A DNA stretch of 64,000 nucleotides from CALFVT01 sp039989855 (GCA_039989855.1 JBDXGZ010000001.1:186001-250000); one strand, 5' to 3'; shown: positions 44,258-53,358, counted from the first letter of the stretch. Numbers and translations: made by a program. Notes: generated by a model not told the origin, from the sequence alone.

Positions 44258-45877
44258 TTATTTTAAAACATAGTCTTTGTATTTTTCTTTGAGCTTACGC
44301 TTTAAGATTTTGCCTGTAGCCCCAATCGGAAGAGCCTCTTCGAAGACAAAGTCGTTAGGTATCCACCATTTTGCACATTTTGCTGCAATCTCTTTTTTTA
44401 CTTCATCTACATTGGGCATTTTACCAGGAACGGGCTGGATAATAAGGAGTGGACGCTCTTGCCATTTTGGGTGACGAACACCAATACAGGCGGCCATAGC
44501 GACGTCTGGATGGTTCATCGCCGCGTTTTCAACGTCGATTGAGCTAATCCATTCCCCGCCAGATTTAATCACGTCCTTTGACCGGTCTGTGATTTCCATA
44601 TAGCCTTTAGGATGAAGCGCGGCCACGTCGCCTGTTCGGAACCAACCATCATCTGTAAAGGCATCTGTGCCTTCGCCACCGAAATAGCTAGAGGCTATCC
44701 AAGGGCCACGTACATGAAGGTGACCAGACGCCTCTCCGTCTTCAGGAAGAAGGTTGTCCTCATCATCAACAATGCGCATATCGACACCATAAATGCGGCG
44801 TCCTGCATAAAGCTTATGTTTGACGAGACTATCATAATCGTCATTCTCAGTGCCAGGGTAGGGCGAATAGGTCGCGCCTAGTGGACTTGTTTCCGTCATG
44901 CCCCACCCTTGCTGCATCGGAATGCCGAGGTCTTGCTCATAGGCTCTTAGGAGGGATTCAGGTAAGGCAGAGCCACCGACGAGGGCTTTCTTTACGCCCG
45001 TCAATGTTTCACCGCTTTCTTTAAGATGGTTGAGAATACCCAACCAAACCGTCGGGACGCCGGCCATGAGGGTGACGCCTTCATTTTGTATCATTTTAGT
45101 CAGGGATGCACCGTCAAGATTAGGCCCCGGCATAACGAGTTTAGCCCCAACCATAGCCGCGGAGTAAACAAGACCCCACGCACTGATATGGAACATCGGA
45201 ACAACACCAAGGATCGCATCGCAGCTACCGCCACCAATGACATCACTAAAACAACCCGCCATCGCGTGAAGTATGGTTGAACGGTGGGAATAAAGAACGC
45301 CCTTTGGGTTGCCTGTTGTGCCTGATGTATAACAGAGTGTGCAGGCGGTGTTTTCGTCAAACCGCTCCCACTCAATCGTGTCGTCATAATCGGCTATGAG
45401 GTCTTCATAATTCTCAACCTCAGTTTTATACTCAGGTGCGCCCGCTTTATCAGTCATAACAACGTATTTTTTTACCGTTGGGCAAAAGGCTGAAATACCA
45501 TCAGCAATAGGACCAAATGTCGTATCAAACATAAGCCATGTATCTTCGGCATGATTGACCATCCATGCAATTTGCTTTGGGTCTAGACGCGGGTTGATAG
45601 TGTGGACAATGGCACCAATACCAGCGGCAGCATAGTAAATCTCAATGTGGCGATAGTTATTCCATGCAATTGTCGCGATACGGTCGCCTTTTTGGATGCC
45701 GGAAGCCTTCATAGCATTCGCGAGTTTACGAACGCGGCCGGCGCAGTCACTCCATGTGTAAGTGAAATCTTTACCATTTGTTTCACGGGTGTAAATTTCA
45801 CGGTTACGATGAACTTTTCCAGCATGCTCTATCAAATCGCTGATCATAAGCTCGTGTTTCATCATTAAGCCTTGCAT
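44258..45877 (-). CDS. Fatty acid-CoA ligase (medium/long-chain acyl-CoA synthetase)
   Basis: AMP-forming ligase that activates fatty acids to acyl-CoA for beta-oxidation or lipid synthesis. The 539 residues contain the ANL-family motifs in order: AMP loop YTSGTTGNPKGVLYSH, the GWGMTETSP motif, WFRTGDVA and the hinge/A10 lysine in IGATGKILKRKL. The SGGEWISSIDVENA segment is typical of the FadD/AlkK group. GGGGAG lies six bases upstream of the ATG at 45877. It is divergent from the PLP dehydratase gene, with a dyad between them. The chain-length preference cannot be read from sequence. Confidence 0.92.
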   Translation of the reverse strand: MQGLMMKHELMISDLIEHAGKVHRNREIYTRETNGKDFTYTWSDCAGRVRKLANAMKASGIQKGDRIATIAWNNYRHIEIYYAAAGIGAIVHTINPRLDPKQIAWMVNHAEDTWLMFDTTFGPIADGISAFCPTVKKYVVMTDKAGAPEYKTEVENYEDLIADYDDTIEWERFDENTACTLCYTSGTTGNPKGVLYSHRSTILHAMAGCFSDVIGGGSCDAILGVVPMFHISAWGLVYSAAMVGAKLVMPGPNLDGASLTKMIQNEGVTLMAGVPTVWLGILNHLKESGETLTGVKKALVGGSALPESLLRAYEQDLGIPMQQGWGMTETSPLGATYSPYPGTENDDYDSLVKHKLYAGRRIYGVDMRIVDDEDNLLPEDGEASGHLHVRGPWIASSYFGGEGTDAFTDDGWFRTGDVAALHPKGYMEITDRSKDVIKSGGEWISSIDVENAAMNHPDVAMAACIGVRHPKWQERPLLIIQPVPGKMPNVDEVKKEIAAKCAKWWIPNDFVFEEALPIGATGKILKRKLKEKYKDYVLK

Positions 45878-45917
45878 ATGCGGCTCCCCATTTCTTATTG
45901 TCTGTCTGTTTTATTGT

Positions 45918-45935
45918 TTACCCTATATGCATAGG
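45918..45935. promoter_or_regulatory. Palindromic operator candidate
   Basis: ACCCTAT (45918-45924) and ATAGGGT (45929-45935) form a perfect 7-4-7 dyad in the 118-base region between the divergent acyl-CoA synthetase and dehydratase genes. Its size and place suit a dimeric repressor such as a TetR-type fatty-acid regulator, but no regulator gene is present in the window. Confidence 0.4.
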
Positions 45936-45995
45936 GTCACAATAACATATAGCTTATATGCACTTAGTTGCATTGTAATGTGAAGGGATTTTTTG

Positions 45996-46991
45996 ATGAG
46001 CAACATAACAATTCCGACATATTCTGACGTTTTAGAAGCTAAAGCGCGATTAAGTGGTCACGCCTTACCCACACCGATGCTCCGCAGCGATGTTCTGGAC
46101 AACTTAACGGGCAAGGCACTCTGGTTTAAACCCGAATGTTCGCAAAAAGTCGGCGCGTTTAAATATCGTGGTGCTTATAACCGCCTCTCGGCTATGAGTG
46201 CAGTTGAACGTTCAAAAGGCGTTGTGGCTTATTCGTCAGGTAATCATGCACAAGGTGTGTCTCGCGCAGCGAAAGAACTCGGGATTGATGCAATCATCGT
46301 CATGCCAGAAGATGCCCCGTCCGTTAAAGTAGCAGGTGTGAAGGCAGACGGAGCCACTATTCGATTTTACGATCGGCTTAAGGAGAGCCGAGAGAGCATT
46401 GCGGCAGAGGTAGCGGCCCGTGATCAACGTATCATTGTTCCGTCTTTTGATGACCCCTTTATTATCGCAGGGCAAGGCACGGTCGGGTTTGAGGTGGCGC
46501 AAGAGGCAGCGGTTAATAATATCAAATTTGATAGTTTGATTACGTGTGTAGGCGGCGGCGGCCTATGCGCAGGCATATCACTCGCCATGAATGAACTATC
46601 TCCGCACACAAGGATTTTTGGGGCTGAACCAAGAGGTTATAATGACCATCAAATATCACTGAGTGCAGGGCAACGGGTCAGTCTTGATAATCCACCACCG
46701 ACACTTTGTGATGCGCTTATGACGCCTCAACCAGGCGAGCTTACATTTGCAATTAATCAACAATCATTAAGTGACGTGTTTGACGTGAGTGATGAAGAGT
46801 GTCTCTTGGCTATGGCTATAATAAAGCGAGAGCTAGATGTTCAACTTGAACCTGGTGGAGCTGTTGCAGCTGCGGCAAGTTTATTTGGGAGATTTGATGC
46901 TCATTCAGACATCAATACAATATGCATTATTTTATCGGGCGGGAATGTCGATCCAGAGATTGCGAAACGCGCTGATGCGCTCCTTACTTAA
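45996..46991 (+). CDS. PLP-dependent threonine/serine dehydratase-like protein
   Basis: Fold type II PLP enzyme of 331 residues. The PLP lysine is in KVGAFKYRGAYNRL (SxKxRGA type), the Asn-containing SSGNHAQGVSRAA contacts the cofactor, and the phosphate-binding glycine loop is CVGGGGLCAG. There is no ACT regulatory domain, so it resembles catabolic threonine dehydratase (TdcB-like), serine dehydratase or serine racemase; these cannot be separated by eye. The ATG at 45996 has GAAGGGA seven bases upstream; an in-frame TTG precedes it. It converges with the lytic transglycosylase gene, 10 bases apart. Confidence 0.88.
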   Translation: MSNITIPTYSDVLEAKARLSGHALPTPMLRSDVLDNLTGKALWFKPECSQKVGAFKYRGAYNRLSAMSAVERSKGVVAYSSGNHAQGVSRAAKELGIDAIIVMPEDAPSVKVAGVKADGATIRFYDRLKESRESIAAEVAARDQRIIVPSFDDPFIIAGQGTVGFEVAQEAAVNNIKFDSLITCVGGGGLCAGISLAMNELSPHTRIFGAEPRGYNDHQISLSAGQRVSLDNPPPTLCDALMTPQPGELTFAINQQSLSDVFDVSDEECLLAMAIIKRELDVQLEPGGAVAAAASLFGRFDAHSDINTICIILSGGNVDPEIAKRADALLT

Positions 46992-47001
46992 TTTTACGGG
47001 C

Positions 47002-49050
47002 TTAATTTTGTGCGCCGATAGTTATATCTTGCAGGAGTAAGTTTCGGGATTGGTCATTATTTAGGCGGGCGCGGTAAATGTTTAGATTTTCTAGAACGCG
47101 ATGAACATAATTGCGAGTCTCTGAGAATGGGATGCTTTCAATCCAATCAATTGGGTCAATTTCTCCTGTTCGCGGGTCGCCGTAACTTTTAATCCATGTG
47201 GAAACGCGGTGCGGCCCTGCATTATAGGCCGCTGCTGTCATAATGTAAGACCCATCGAAACGATCTAACAGGTCATTCACATGCAAAGAGCCCAATTTAG
47301 CGCTATATTCTGGGTCAGATGTCAAGCGAGATCGGCTGTAAGGCAAGCGGTGTTTTCGGGCGGTAGCACGAGCTGTACTATTTATCATTTGCATAAGACC
47401 ATAGGCTTTTGCTGGGCTTACAGCTTCAGGATTAAACTCACTTTCTTGACGCGAAAGCGCCATTGAAAAAGCCTTGTCAAATTTTGGCGATAGGGATGTG
47501 AATATATCTGGCTTAGGGTAGCCTGAATCCGTGAGAAACGTCCCAAAACGTGAAGCCTGTTTGGCCGCACGAATAGAGGGTTTCATATATCCATACTCAC
47601 GAGATAATTGTGATAGAAGGGTTAGTTCGGACGCGTTTTCAACTTCATCATCAAGGTGATAAGTCATTTGATTGAAGTAATATTCGTTTCGTGTTTCTCC
47701 GAGTAGTCTTAAAGCTTGTACACGACGGTCTTGTTCAAAGGCTACTTTATATCCAAACCCATCGGTTTCTGGTGGTAGGAATATATACGAATTTTGGCCT
47801 AACTCTGACGCTGCAAGTTGACCATAAAATGTTTGAACATGCTCTGCGGCTTTTGCGAAATGTATATTATAGTCTGGTAATCCTGCAGATTTATGCGCAC
47901 GGGCCAGCCAATAACTTGCCCTTGATTTTGACACGGGGTAGCTCACCCCATTTTCAAGTGTTTTGAAATGTTGAATGGCTTTTATCGGTTGGTTTAATTT
48001 TACAAGAGCTAACCACCCGGCTAGAAACTCTGCGTCAGCAAAACCGACACCACTTGTTAAGCCGTGATGGAGTGTTAAATTATATGCGTCAGTAAAATTC
48101 CCTTCTTTAATGGCCCAGTAGGCCATGATTTTACGTTCCGTCCAAAACTTTTTCTTTCCATCTTCCGTTGCTGGAGCTTGAAGGCTCTGAAGGTAAACAG
48201 GAAGAGCATATTCCTTGGTCTTTTTACGGCGACGCCATTTAGCGCGTTCATATAGTAAACCAGGATGAGTTTTTAGAGACGAGGGGACGGCATTAATAGC
48301 GGTGTCCATACCTGACGCATTACGGGCGACACGCATACGGGCTATAGCAAGCGCTCTATCACCGCGCGGCATAAGGGAAAGAAGGCCCTCAACCTTTGGA
48401 AAATGAGACCGGCCAAGCCAAATGAGGTAGTCAGCGCGTGCGGCATGATCTTGTGGGGTTAAATGTTGTTTATAAGACTTATATACAGATCTTTGTAGGT
48501 CACGCGTTAGGCGCGCTTCTCGCCAGCCAAGTTTAAGCCACTTTTTGCCTTGCTCAACGCGGCTTAATTTTAAGTAGGCCCGTGCGAGAGCCATACGGCC
48601 TTCACCAGAGACGGGATCTGACCCTCTAAACCATGCTATTGTATCTTGTGGCGATAATTCCTTATCCCATAGGTGCCGTTCGGCTTTGGCCCTAATGGTG
48701 ACCATACGCGGCCAATCAGATTGATTATGCACCACATAGGTCAAATCATCAAAGCTGATGTGAGCATCACGCCATGCTTCCATCCAACGGAGTGTATCCT
48801 TAGCCGCGGGATGTGAGATTTTGTTTCTCTGTTTGCGAACATCACGCCAGTAACGTCTATCCACGGCGGCCATTGCAGACTTAAAGCGCTTAGCATCACT
48901 GTCAGACAAAACTTGCGAAATATTTGGTGCTGTAGGTTTTACGCGTGGAATGGGAGCATGAGTTTGCGCTAGTGGCAGACTACTGCTGAGTATAGCGCTG
49001 GCTATGATGATCGTTCCCAACCAAATTTTGTGTAAAGGGTTTGTGGCCAT
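47002..49050 (-). CDS. Soluble lytic murein transglycosylase (Slt70-like)
   Basis: Periplasmic enzyme that cleaves peptidoglycan glycan strands to 1,6-anhydro products. An N-terminal signal (ends near LAQT) precedes a long alpha-helical superhelix (about residues 45-480). The C-terminal SLT domain follows, with catalytic Glu in SRQESEFNPEAVS, then AYGLMQM and AAYNAGPHRV. Its 682 residues match the Slt70 class. It is divergent from dapA (196 bases apart), a pairing also seen in other alphaproteobacteria. It acts with RlpA, PBP1C and the carboxypeptidase in this window on the cell wall. Confidence 0.93.
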   Translation of the reverse strand: MATNPLHKIWLGTIIIASAILSSSLPLAQTHAPIPRVKPTAPNISQVLSDSDAKRFKSAMAAVDRRYWRDVRKQRNKISHPAAKDTLRWMEAWRDAHISFDDLTYVVHNQSDWPRMVTIRAKAERHLWDKELSPQDTIAWFRGSDPVSGEGRMALARAYLKLSRVEQGKKWLKLGWREARLTRDLQRSVYKSYKQHLTPQDHAARADYLIWLGRSHFPKVEGLLSLMPRGDRALAIARMRVARNASGMDTAINAVPSSLKTHPGLLYERAKWRRRKKTKEYALPVYLQSLQAPATEDGKKKFWTERKIMAYWAIKEGNFTDAYNLTLHHGLTSGVGFADAEFLAGWLALVKLNQPIKAIQHFKTLENGVSYPVSKSRASYWLARAHKSAGLPDYNIHFAKAAEHVQTFYGQLAASELGQNSYIFLPPETDGFGYKVAFEQDRRVQALRLLGETRNEYYFNQMTYHLDDEVENASELTLLSQLSREYGYMKPSIRAAKQASRFGTFLTDSGYPKPDIFTSLSPKFDKAFSMALSRQESEFNPEAVSPAKAYGLMQMINSTARATARKHRLPYSRSRLTSDPEYSAKLGSLHVNDLLDRFDGSYIMTAAAYNAGPHRVSTWIKSYGDPRTGEIDPIDWIESIPFSETRNYVHRVLENLNIYRARLNNDQSRNLLLQDITIGAQN

Positions 49051-49207
49051 ATTGCGCTATTACTCGACTGTTTGTGGCATTATATTATTTCAAGGTCGAA
49101 ATTTTGCCATGATTCTGAAATATCTATGTAAATACAGTAAACCCTCTATTGCATCCTGCAAGGGACAACCGCTATGAGGCAACCGCGCAAACATTAAATT
49201 CTCGTGA

Positions 49208-49225
49208 GCCTAGAATATATTAGGC
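49208..49225 (+). promoter_or_regulatory. Short dyad upstream of dapA
   Basis: GCCTA (49208-49212) and TAGGC (49221-49225) flank an AT-rich core containing TATATT, a possible -10 element, 21 bases before dapA. It could be a promoter with an overlapping operator; no -35 is clear. Confidence 0.2.
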
Positions 49226-49246
49226 ATAGCGACAAAGGATAATAAC

Positions 49247-50122
49247 ATGATAAAAGGCTCAATTACGGCTCTTGTCACACCTTTTAAAGATGGTGCTTTG
49301 GATGAGACCGCGTTTCAAGAGTTTGTTGAATGGCAAATCGCCAACGGAACCCATGGTCTTGTGCCGTGCGGTACAACAGGCGAATCAGCAACATTGACCA
49401 TTGAAGAGCATAATCGGGTGATTTCTCTTTGCGTGGAAGCCGCTAATGGTCGCGTTCCTGTGATCGCAGGCGCAGGATCAAACGAGACAGTTATTTCTGT
49501 TTCTTTTGCTCAACATGCGAAAGATCTTGGTGCTGATGCCGCTCTTGTCGTTACGCCTTATTATAATAAGCCTAACCAAGAGGGTATATATCAACACTTC
49601 AAAGCCATAGCGGATTCTGTTGATATTCCTATTGTCGTTTATAATATTCCAGGACGTAGCGTTGTCGATATTTCAAACGAAACCATGGGGCGCCTATCAA
49701 AACTTCCAACGGTTATTGCCTGCAAAGATGCTACAGGTGATATTTCTCGTGTCGTAGAGCTGAATGATCTATGTGGTGATGACTTTATACAGCTCTCTGG
49801 TGATGATGCGAGCACGCTGGGTCATGGAGCACATGGTGGGCGAGGGGCCATAACAGTAGTCGCGAATGTGGCACCGAAACTTTATTCTGATTTTCAAAAT
49901 GCCTGTCTTTCTGGTGATTTTGTCACGGCCCGTGAGTTAAATAGGAAATTAGACCGCTTGCATCATGATTTATTCATGGACCCTAATCCTGCGCCGACGA
50001 AATATGCTTTGTCATTAATGGGTAAAATGTCCGCAGAGGTGCGTCTACCAATGGTGCCGTGCTCAAATAAGGTTAAGGCGGCGGTTGAAGCGGCCATGAC
50101 ACGTGCTGGCATAGGCTGGTAA
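49247..50122 (+). CDS. dapA: 4-hydroxy-tetrahydrodipicolinate synthase
   Basis: Condenses pyruvate with aspartate semialdehyde in lysine and diaminopimelate synthesis, feeding peptidoglycan. The 291-residue barrel contains the Schiff-base Lys160 in VIACKDATGD, Tyr132 in VVYNIPGRS, Thr43-Thr44 in PCGTTGESATL, and Tyr106 in TPYYNKPNQEG, the full catalytic set. AAGGA precedes the ATG. It is followed 12 bases later by smpB, a frequent alphaproteobacterial pairing. Confidence 0.97.
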   Translation: MIKGSITALVTPFKDGALDETAFQEFVEWQIANGTHGLVPCGTTGESATLTIEEHNRVISLCVEAANGRVPVIAGAGSNETVISVSFAQHAKDLGADAALVVTPYYNKPNQEGIYQHFKAIADSVDIPIVVYNIPGRSVVDISNETMGRLSKLPTVIACKDATGDISRVVELNDLCGDDFIQLSGDDASTLGHGAHGGRGAITVVANVAPKLYSDFQNACLSGDFVTARELNRKLDRLHHDLFMDPNPAPTKYALSLMGKMSAEVRLPMVPCSNKVKAAVEAAMTRAGIGW

Positions 50123-50134
50123 CACGCGGGTATT

Positions 50135-50611
50135 ATGGCTAAAAAAACAACTGTAGATAATAACAAACTTGTTGCTGAGAACCGTCGTGCGCGTTTTGAT
50201 TATACAATAGAGGATACATTCGAAGCGGGTGTATCCCTTGTTGGAACTGAGGTTAAGTCTTTGCGAGTCGGGCAAGCTAATATTGCTGAAAGCTACGCTT
50301 CGATTGAAGGTGATGAGCTTTTTCTAATCAATGCTAATATTCCGATTTACGAGCCAGCTAGTCAGTTTAATCATGAGCCGAAACGTCATAGGAAGCTTTT
50401 ACTAAAACGTCGTGAAATAAATCGCTTAAAAGGCGATACGCAACGTAAGGGTAGAACAGTTGTGCCTCTAAAAATGTACTTTAACAATGAAGGGCGCCTC
50501 AAGCTTCTTCTTGGCGTTGGCGTTGGTAAGCGTGCGGTCGACAAGCGTGAAACCCAAAAGAAACGAGATTGGGCCAAGGAAAAGGGCCGCATTATGCGAG
50601 ACCGTGGGTAG
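50135..50611 (+). CDS. smpB: SsrA-binding protein SmpB
   Basis: Binds tmRNA and delivers it to stalled ribosomes for trans-translation. The 158 residues show the OB-like core with NRRARFDYTIEDTFEAGVSLVGTEVKSLR, and a basic C-terminal tail (VDKRETQKKRDWAKEKGRIM) that enters the mRNA channel. No ssrA (tmRNA) gene was seen nearby; in alphaproteobacteria it is a two-piece RNA often elsewhere. It is co-transcribed with dapA. Confidence 0.97.
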   Translation: MAKKTTVDNNKLVAENRRARFDYTIEDTFEAGVSLVGTEVKSLRVGQANIAESYASIEGDELFLINANIPIYEPASQFNHEPKRHRKLLLKRREINRLKGDTQRKGRTVVPLKMYFNNEGRLKLLLGVGVGKRAVDKRETQKKRDWAKEKGRIMRDRG

Positions 50612-50617
50612 ATCAAA

Positions 50618-50647
50618 TTGACAGTGTTCACGTCGATGTGATTATAT
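50618..50647 (+). promoter_or_regulatory. Sigma-70-type promoter of the outer-membrane protein gene
   Basis: TTGACA (50618-50623) is followed after 18 bases by TTATAT (50642-50647), close to consensus at good spacing. It lies about 65 bases upstream of the beta-barrel gene and just after smpB, which suggests independent strong expression. Confidence 0.55.
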
Positions 50648-50712
50648 GTTTACTGCGCCAAAGCTACGCTATGACTAAACGGCGACCAACATTAACATAA
50701 GGAATTAGTTAG

Positions 50713-51474
50713 ATGACAAAGATTCTCAAGGCCGTATTAGCGGCAACCGTTGCAGCGTTTGCTGTTTCATCAACCGCCTCAGCGGGTATTTTTGATTTTG
50801 ATCCTGCAGAAGGCGGGTTTTACGTATCGGGGTTTGTTGGCATTTCTGCACCAAGTGATGCAGATTTTGAAGGCGAGCAAAACCCAGCAGCTGATGTCCC
50901 TGGTGCTGTAGGTGCGGCGGCTAATATCGAAGCCGATTTTGATAGTGACGTTTATTTTGGCGGAGCAGTTGGTGCTAAACTTCCGTTTAAATATTGGAAA
51001 TATTTCCAGCCCCGTCTTGAGTTAGAAGTCAGTTATTCTGATAATGATGTGGGTGAGGGAAGCTTCAACGGCGGAACTCAAACGTTCCAAGGAAGTCAAT
51101 CGACTACATTTTTCCTGATTAACAATGTTTCCGATATTCAGTGGGACGAAAATCAAAAAATCATCCCTTATTTTGGCGGTGGTATTGGCATTGCTGATTA
51201 TAACACGAATATTGAGTATTTCCCAGCGACGGCTACGGCCCCAACATTTGCTGTTCGTAATAGCGACTCAGGATTTGCTACTGTGTCAACTATCGGCGCG
51301 ACCTTTAAGGCTACGGACCGCTTCGATATCTATGCCGAAGGTCGTTACTTAAAGACTTACGGTATTGACGCAGAACGCCGCTTTATTTCTGGTGGCGCAG
51401 ACGGTTTTTCAGCTGAGGTTGATGACGATCCAGATGGATTTACACTTGCCGTTGGTACACGGATAAACTTCTAA
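50713..51474 (+). CDS. Outer-membrane beta-barrel protein (OmpW/OmpA-barrel-like)
   Basis: Exported 253-residue protein with a clear signal peptide (ending ASA, about residue 24). The mature sequence starts with a strand (GGFYVSGFVGISAPSDADF), has repeated alternating strands and ends in aromatic phenylalanine (TLAVGTRINF), the usual C-terminal signature for Bam-inserted barrels. The size suits an eight-stranded barrel with long loops. AAGGAA precedes the ATG. A long hairpin lies beyond its stop at 51493-51531. Specific function unknown. Confidence 0.83.
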   Translation: MTKILKAVLAATVAAFAVSSTASAGIFDFDPAEGGFYVSGFVGISAPSDADFEGEQNPAADVPGAVGAAANIEADFDSDVYFGGAVGAKLPFKYWKYFQPRLELEVSYSDNDVGEGSFNGGTQTFQGSQSTTFFLINNVSDIQWDENQKIIPYFGGGIGIADYNTNIEYFPATATAPTFAVRNSDSGFATVSTIGATFKATDRFDIYAEGRYLKTYGIDAERRFISGGADGFSAEVDDDPDGFTLAVGTRINF

Positions 51475-51486
51475 GTTACGACTTAA

Positions 51487-52122
51487 TTAAGCTTTCATGG
51501 CGTCTTTTAAACTTTTAAAAACGCCATGAAACATCTCTTCTGTCAGGCGCTTTGTATTCGTATTATAACGCGAGCAATGGTAGCTTGAGATAAGTTTTAT
51601 ATCCCGCTCTACAGTATATATTTTGTGATGTCCGAATGGGTAGTCTTTGAGACGTAAGCCTAAAGCACGGACTGTATTGTCGTGGGATATTTTCCCAAGT
51701 GTCATAATTGCTTTCAAACTTGGCAACGACCTTATTTGATCGGTTAAAAACGGTCTGCAGGCCTTACATTCTGCGCCAACGGGTTTATTTTGTGGCGGCA
51801 AACATCTGACAGCATTGGTTATTTGTACAGAATTTAACGTTAACCCGTCGTTGGCTTCCCCTCCGTAAGTTCCAGAACTCAGGCCGAATTTATCTAAGGT
51901 GCTATAAAGAAGATCACCCGCCCAGTCGCCCGTGAAAGGTCGTGCCGTACGGTTGGCCCCGTGCATACCGGGCGCCAAACCAACGATCAAAAGGGTTGGG
52001 TTAGGGTCTCCGAATGTTGGGACAGGGCCATTATGATAACCTGGGTATTTAACCCGCAATTCTTTCAAGAATCCATTTAATCGAGGACAAAGATCACAAT
52101 CATAAGGAGGTTCTTGAAACAT
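51487..52122 (-). CDS. Uracil-DNA glycosylase, family 5 (UDGb) type
   Basis: Base-excision repair enzyme that removes uracil and possibly other deaminated bases. Motif 1 reads GLAPGMHGANRTARPFTGD, the UDGb form, which lacks the polar catalytic residue of families 1 and 4. Motif 2 is the SYHCSRYNTNTKRLT segment. Four cysteines for a [4Fe-4S] cluster are at CDLC near the N-terminus and in the RCLPP...ECKAC region. The 211 residues fit. It starts 5 bases after the NYN gene, so the two are likely one transcript. Its 3' end contains a hairpin shared with the convergent barrel gene. Confidence 0.87.
   Translation of the reverse strand: MFQEPPYDCDLCPRLNGFLKELRVKYPGYHNGPVPTFGDPNPTLLIVGLAPGMHGANRTARPFTGDWAGDLLYSTLDKFGLSSGTYGGEANDGLTLNSVQITNAVRCLPPQNKPVGAECKACRPFLTDQIRSLPSLKAIMTLGKISHDNTVRALGLRLKDYPFGHHKIYTVERDIKLISSYHCSRYNTNTKRLTEEMFHGVFKSLKDAMKA
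51493..51531 (+). terminator. Long hairpin at the convergent omp/udg junction
   Basis: TTTCATGGCGT (51493-51503) pairs perfectly with ACGCCATGAAA (51521-51531), and inner TTTT/AAAA extend the stem. It lies 19 bases after the barrel gene stop and inside the last codons of the uracil-DNA glycosylase gene. There is no terminal T-run beyond the stem, so it may act as an mRNA 3' stabiliser as much as a terminator. Confidence 0.6.
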
Positions 52123-52127
52123 TATTA

Positions 52128-52694
52128 TTATTCGTCCTCATCATAATCATAAGCCGATGATTTTGGCTTTGGACGTCCAATTAGCGGCCTCATATCCATC
52201 AAATCAATCAGTGCGTCAGCCTGGCGCCGAAGTTCATCGGACAACATTGGCGGTTTTGACTTTAACGTAGATACGACTGTAACACGCGTACCACGTTTTT
52301 GTACGTCACGAACGGCTGCACGGAAATCACCATCACCTGAAAATAGGAGGATATGGTCAATATGATTAGCCATATTTATCATATCGACGACCATTTCTAT
52401 ATCCATATTGCCTTTAATGCGGCGGCGACCGTCACGGTCCGTATATTCGCGTGCTTTTTTAGTGATGATTTGAAAGCCGTTATATTCTAACCAATCAATC
52501 AAAGGACGAATCGGGGAGTAATCATCATGCTCAATCAAGGCTGTGTAATAGTTGGCCGTAATCAAACGACCTTTCCCGCGAAACAAATCAAGTAATTTAC
52601 TATAATCAATATCATAGTCGAGGGTCTTTGTTGTCGAATGAAGGTTTGACCCATCAATAAGAATTGCAATACGTTCGTCTGGATAAAATGCCAC
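52128..52694 (-). CDS. NYN-domain (LabA/DUF88-like) protein
   Basis: Predicted PIN-like ribonuclease-fold protein of 188 residues. Acidic active-site residues sit in ILIDGSNLH, in KGNMDIEMVVDM and in LLFSGDGDFRAAV, as in the NYN family. The C-terminal tail is acidic and ends in YDYDEDE. Relatives lie next to folK and rpoZ in many alphaproteobacteria, so the placement is conserved; the RNA substrate is not known. It is divergent from folK, 41 bases apart. Confidence 0.85.
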   Translation of the reverse strand: MAFYPDERIAILIDGSNLHSTTKTLDYDIDYSKLLDLFRGKGRLITANYYTALIEHDDYSPIRPLIDWLEYNGFQIITKKAREYTDRDGRRRIKGNMDIEMVVDMINMANHIDHILLFSGDGDFRAAVRDVQKRGTRVTVVSTLKSKPPMLSDELRRQADALIDLMDMRPLIGRPKPKSSAYDYDEDE

Positions 52695-52735
52695 GTGAAA
52701 GTCCTAAATTATCTTTTTTGTAAAATGATGCAATT

Positions 52736-53239
52736 ATGAAGCCAGTCTATATCGCTATCGGAGCAAATCTGTCCAACCCAAAAGAGCGCTTACTGCAGTT
52801 ACCCACAGTTTTGGCAAAACATGGTGTATATGTGAGGGCGGCCTCGAGTTTGTGGCGAAATCCAGCCTGGCCTGAAAGCATGGGTTATCCTGATTATTTA
52901 AACGGTGTATTGGACGTGGAATTTGACGGTAAGTCTGCGGATTTGCTCGGCATATTGTTAGGCTTGGAACGGGACGCGGGACGGCAACGCAACGAACGCA
53001 ATGCGCCGCGTCCGCTAGATCTCGATATTATAGATTTCAGAGGTGAAAAGAACACAAGCGCAAAACTAACCTTGCCGCACCTTCGTATGAGTGAACGAGC
53101 TTTCGTGCTTTTGCCCTTGGTAGAAATTGCACCGAATTGGCGGCATCCACACTCTAAGCAAAGCGCTCTTGAACTTTTGGCAAAATTACCCCTCAAAAGT
53201 CTGGACGCTATGAAGTTTGTCACGCACATATCCTTGTAG
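52736..53239 (+). CDS. folK: HPPK, 6-hydroxymethyl-7,8-dihydropterin pyrophosphokinase
   Basis: Transfers pyrophosphate from ATP to the pterin, a step in folate synthesis. The 167 residues have GANLSNPKERL at the start, the loop-region WRNPAW and the magnesium site APRPLDLDIIDF with two aspartates. The segment LPHLRMSERAFVLLPLVEI is diagnostic of HPPK. It precedes rpoZ by 119 bases. Confidence 0.95.
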   Translation: MKPVYIAIGANLSNPKERLLQLPTVLAKHGVYVRAASSLWRNPAWPESMGYPDYLNGVLDVEFDGKSADLLGILLGLERDAGRQRNERNAPRPLDLDIIDFRGEKNTSAKLTLPHLRMSERAFVLLPLVEIAPNWRHPHSKQSALELLAKLPLKSLDAMKFVTHISL

Positions 53240-53358
53240 AAACCAACAAAAAGCTCTGTCGATTAGGCTTGTGTTAATAGAGAAAAATCTATATGGACGC
53301 CTTTCTTGTTTAAATGAGTCTATCGTGAATTGCGAGCGACTTAAATATTGGAGCATTT

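Noticed and set aside
50612..50712. Search for ssrA (tmRNA) next to smpB
   Set aside because: No tRNA-like ends or tag-peptide frame found; the region holds only a promoter.
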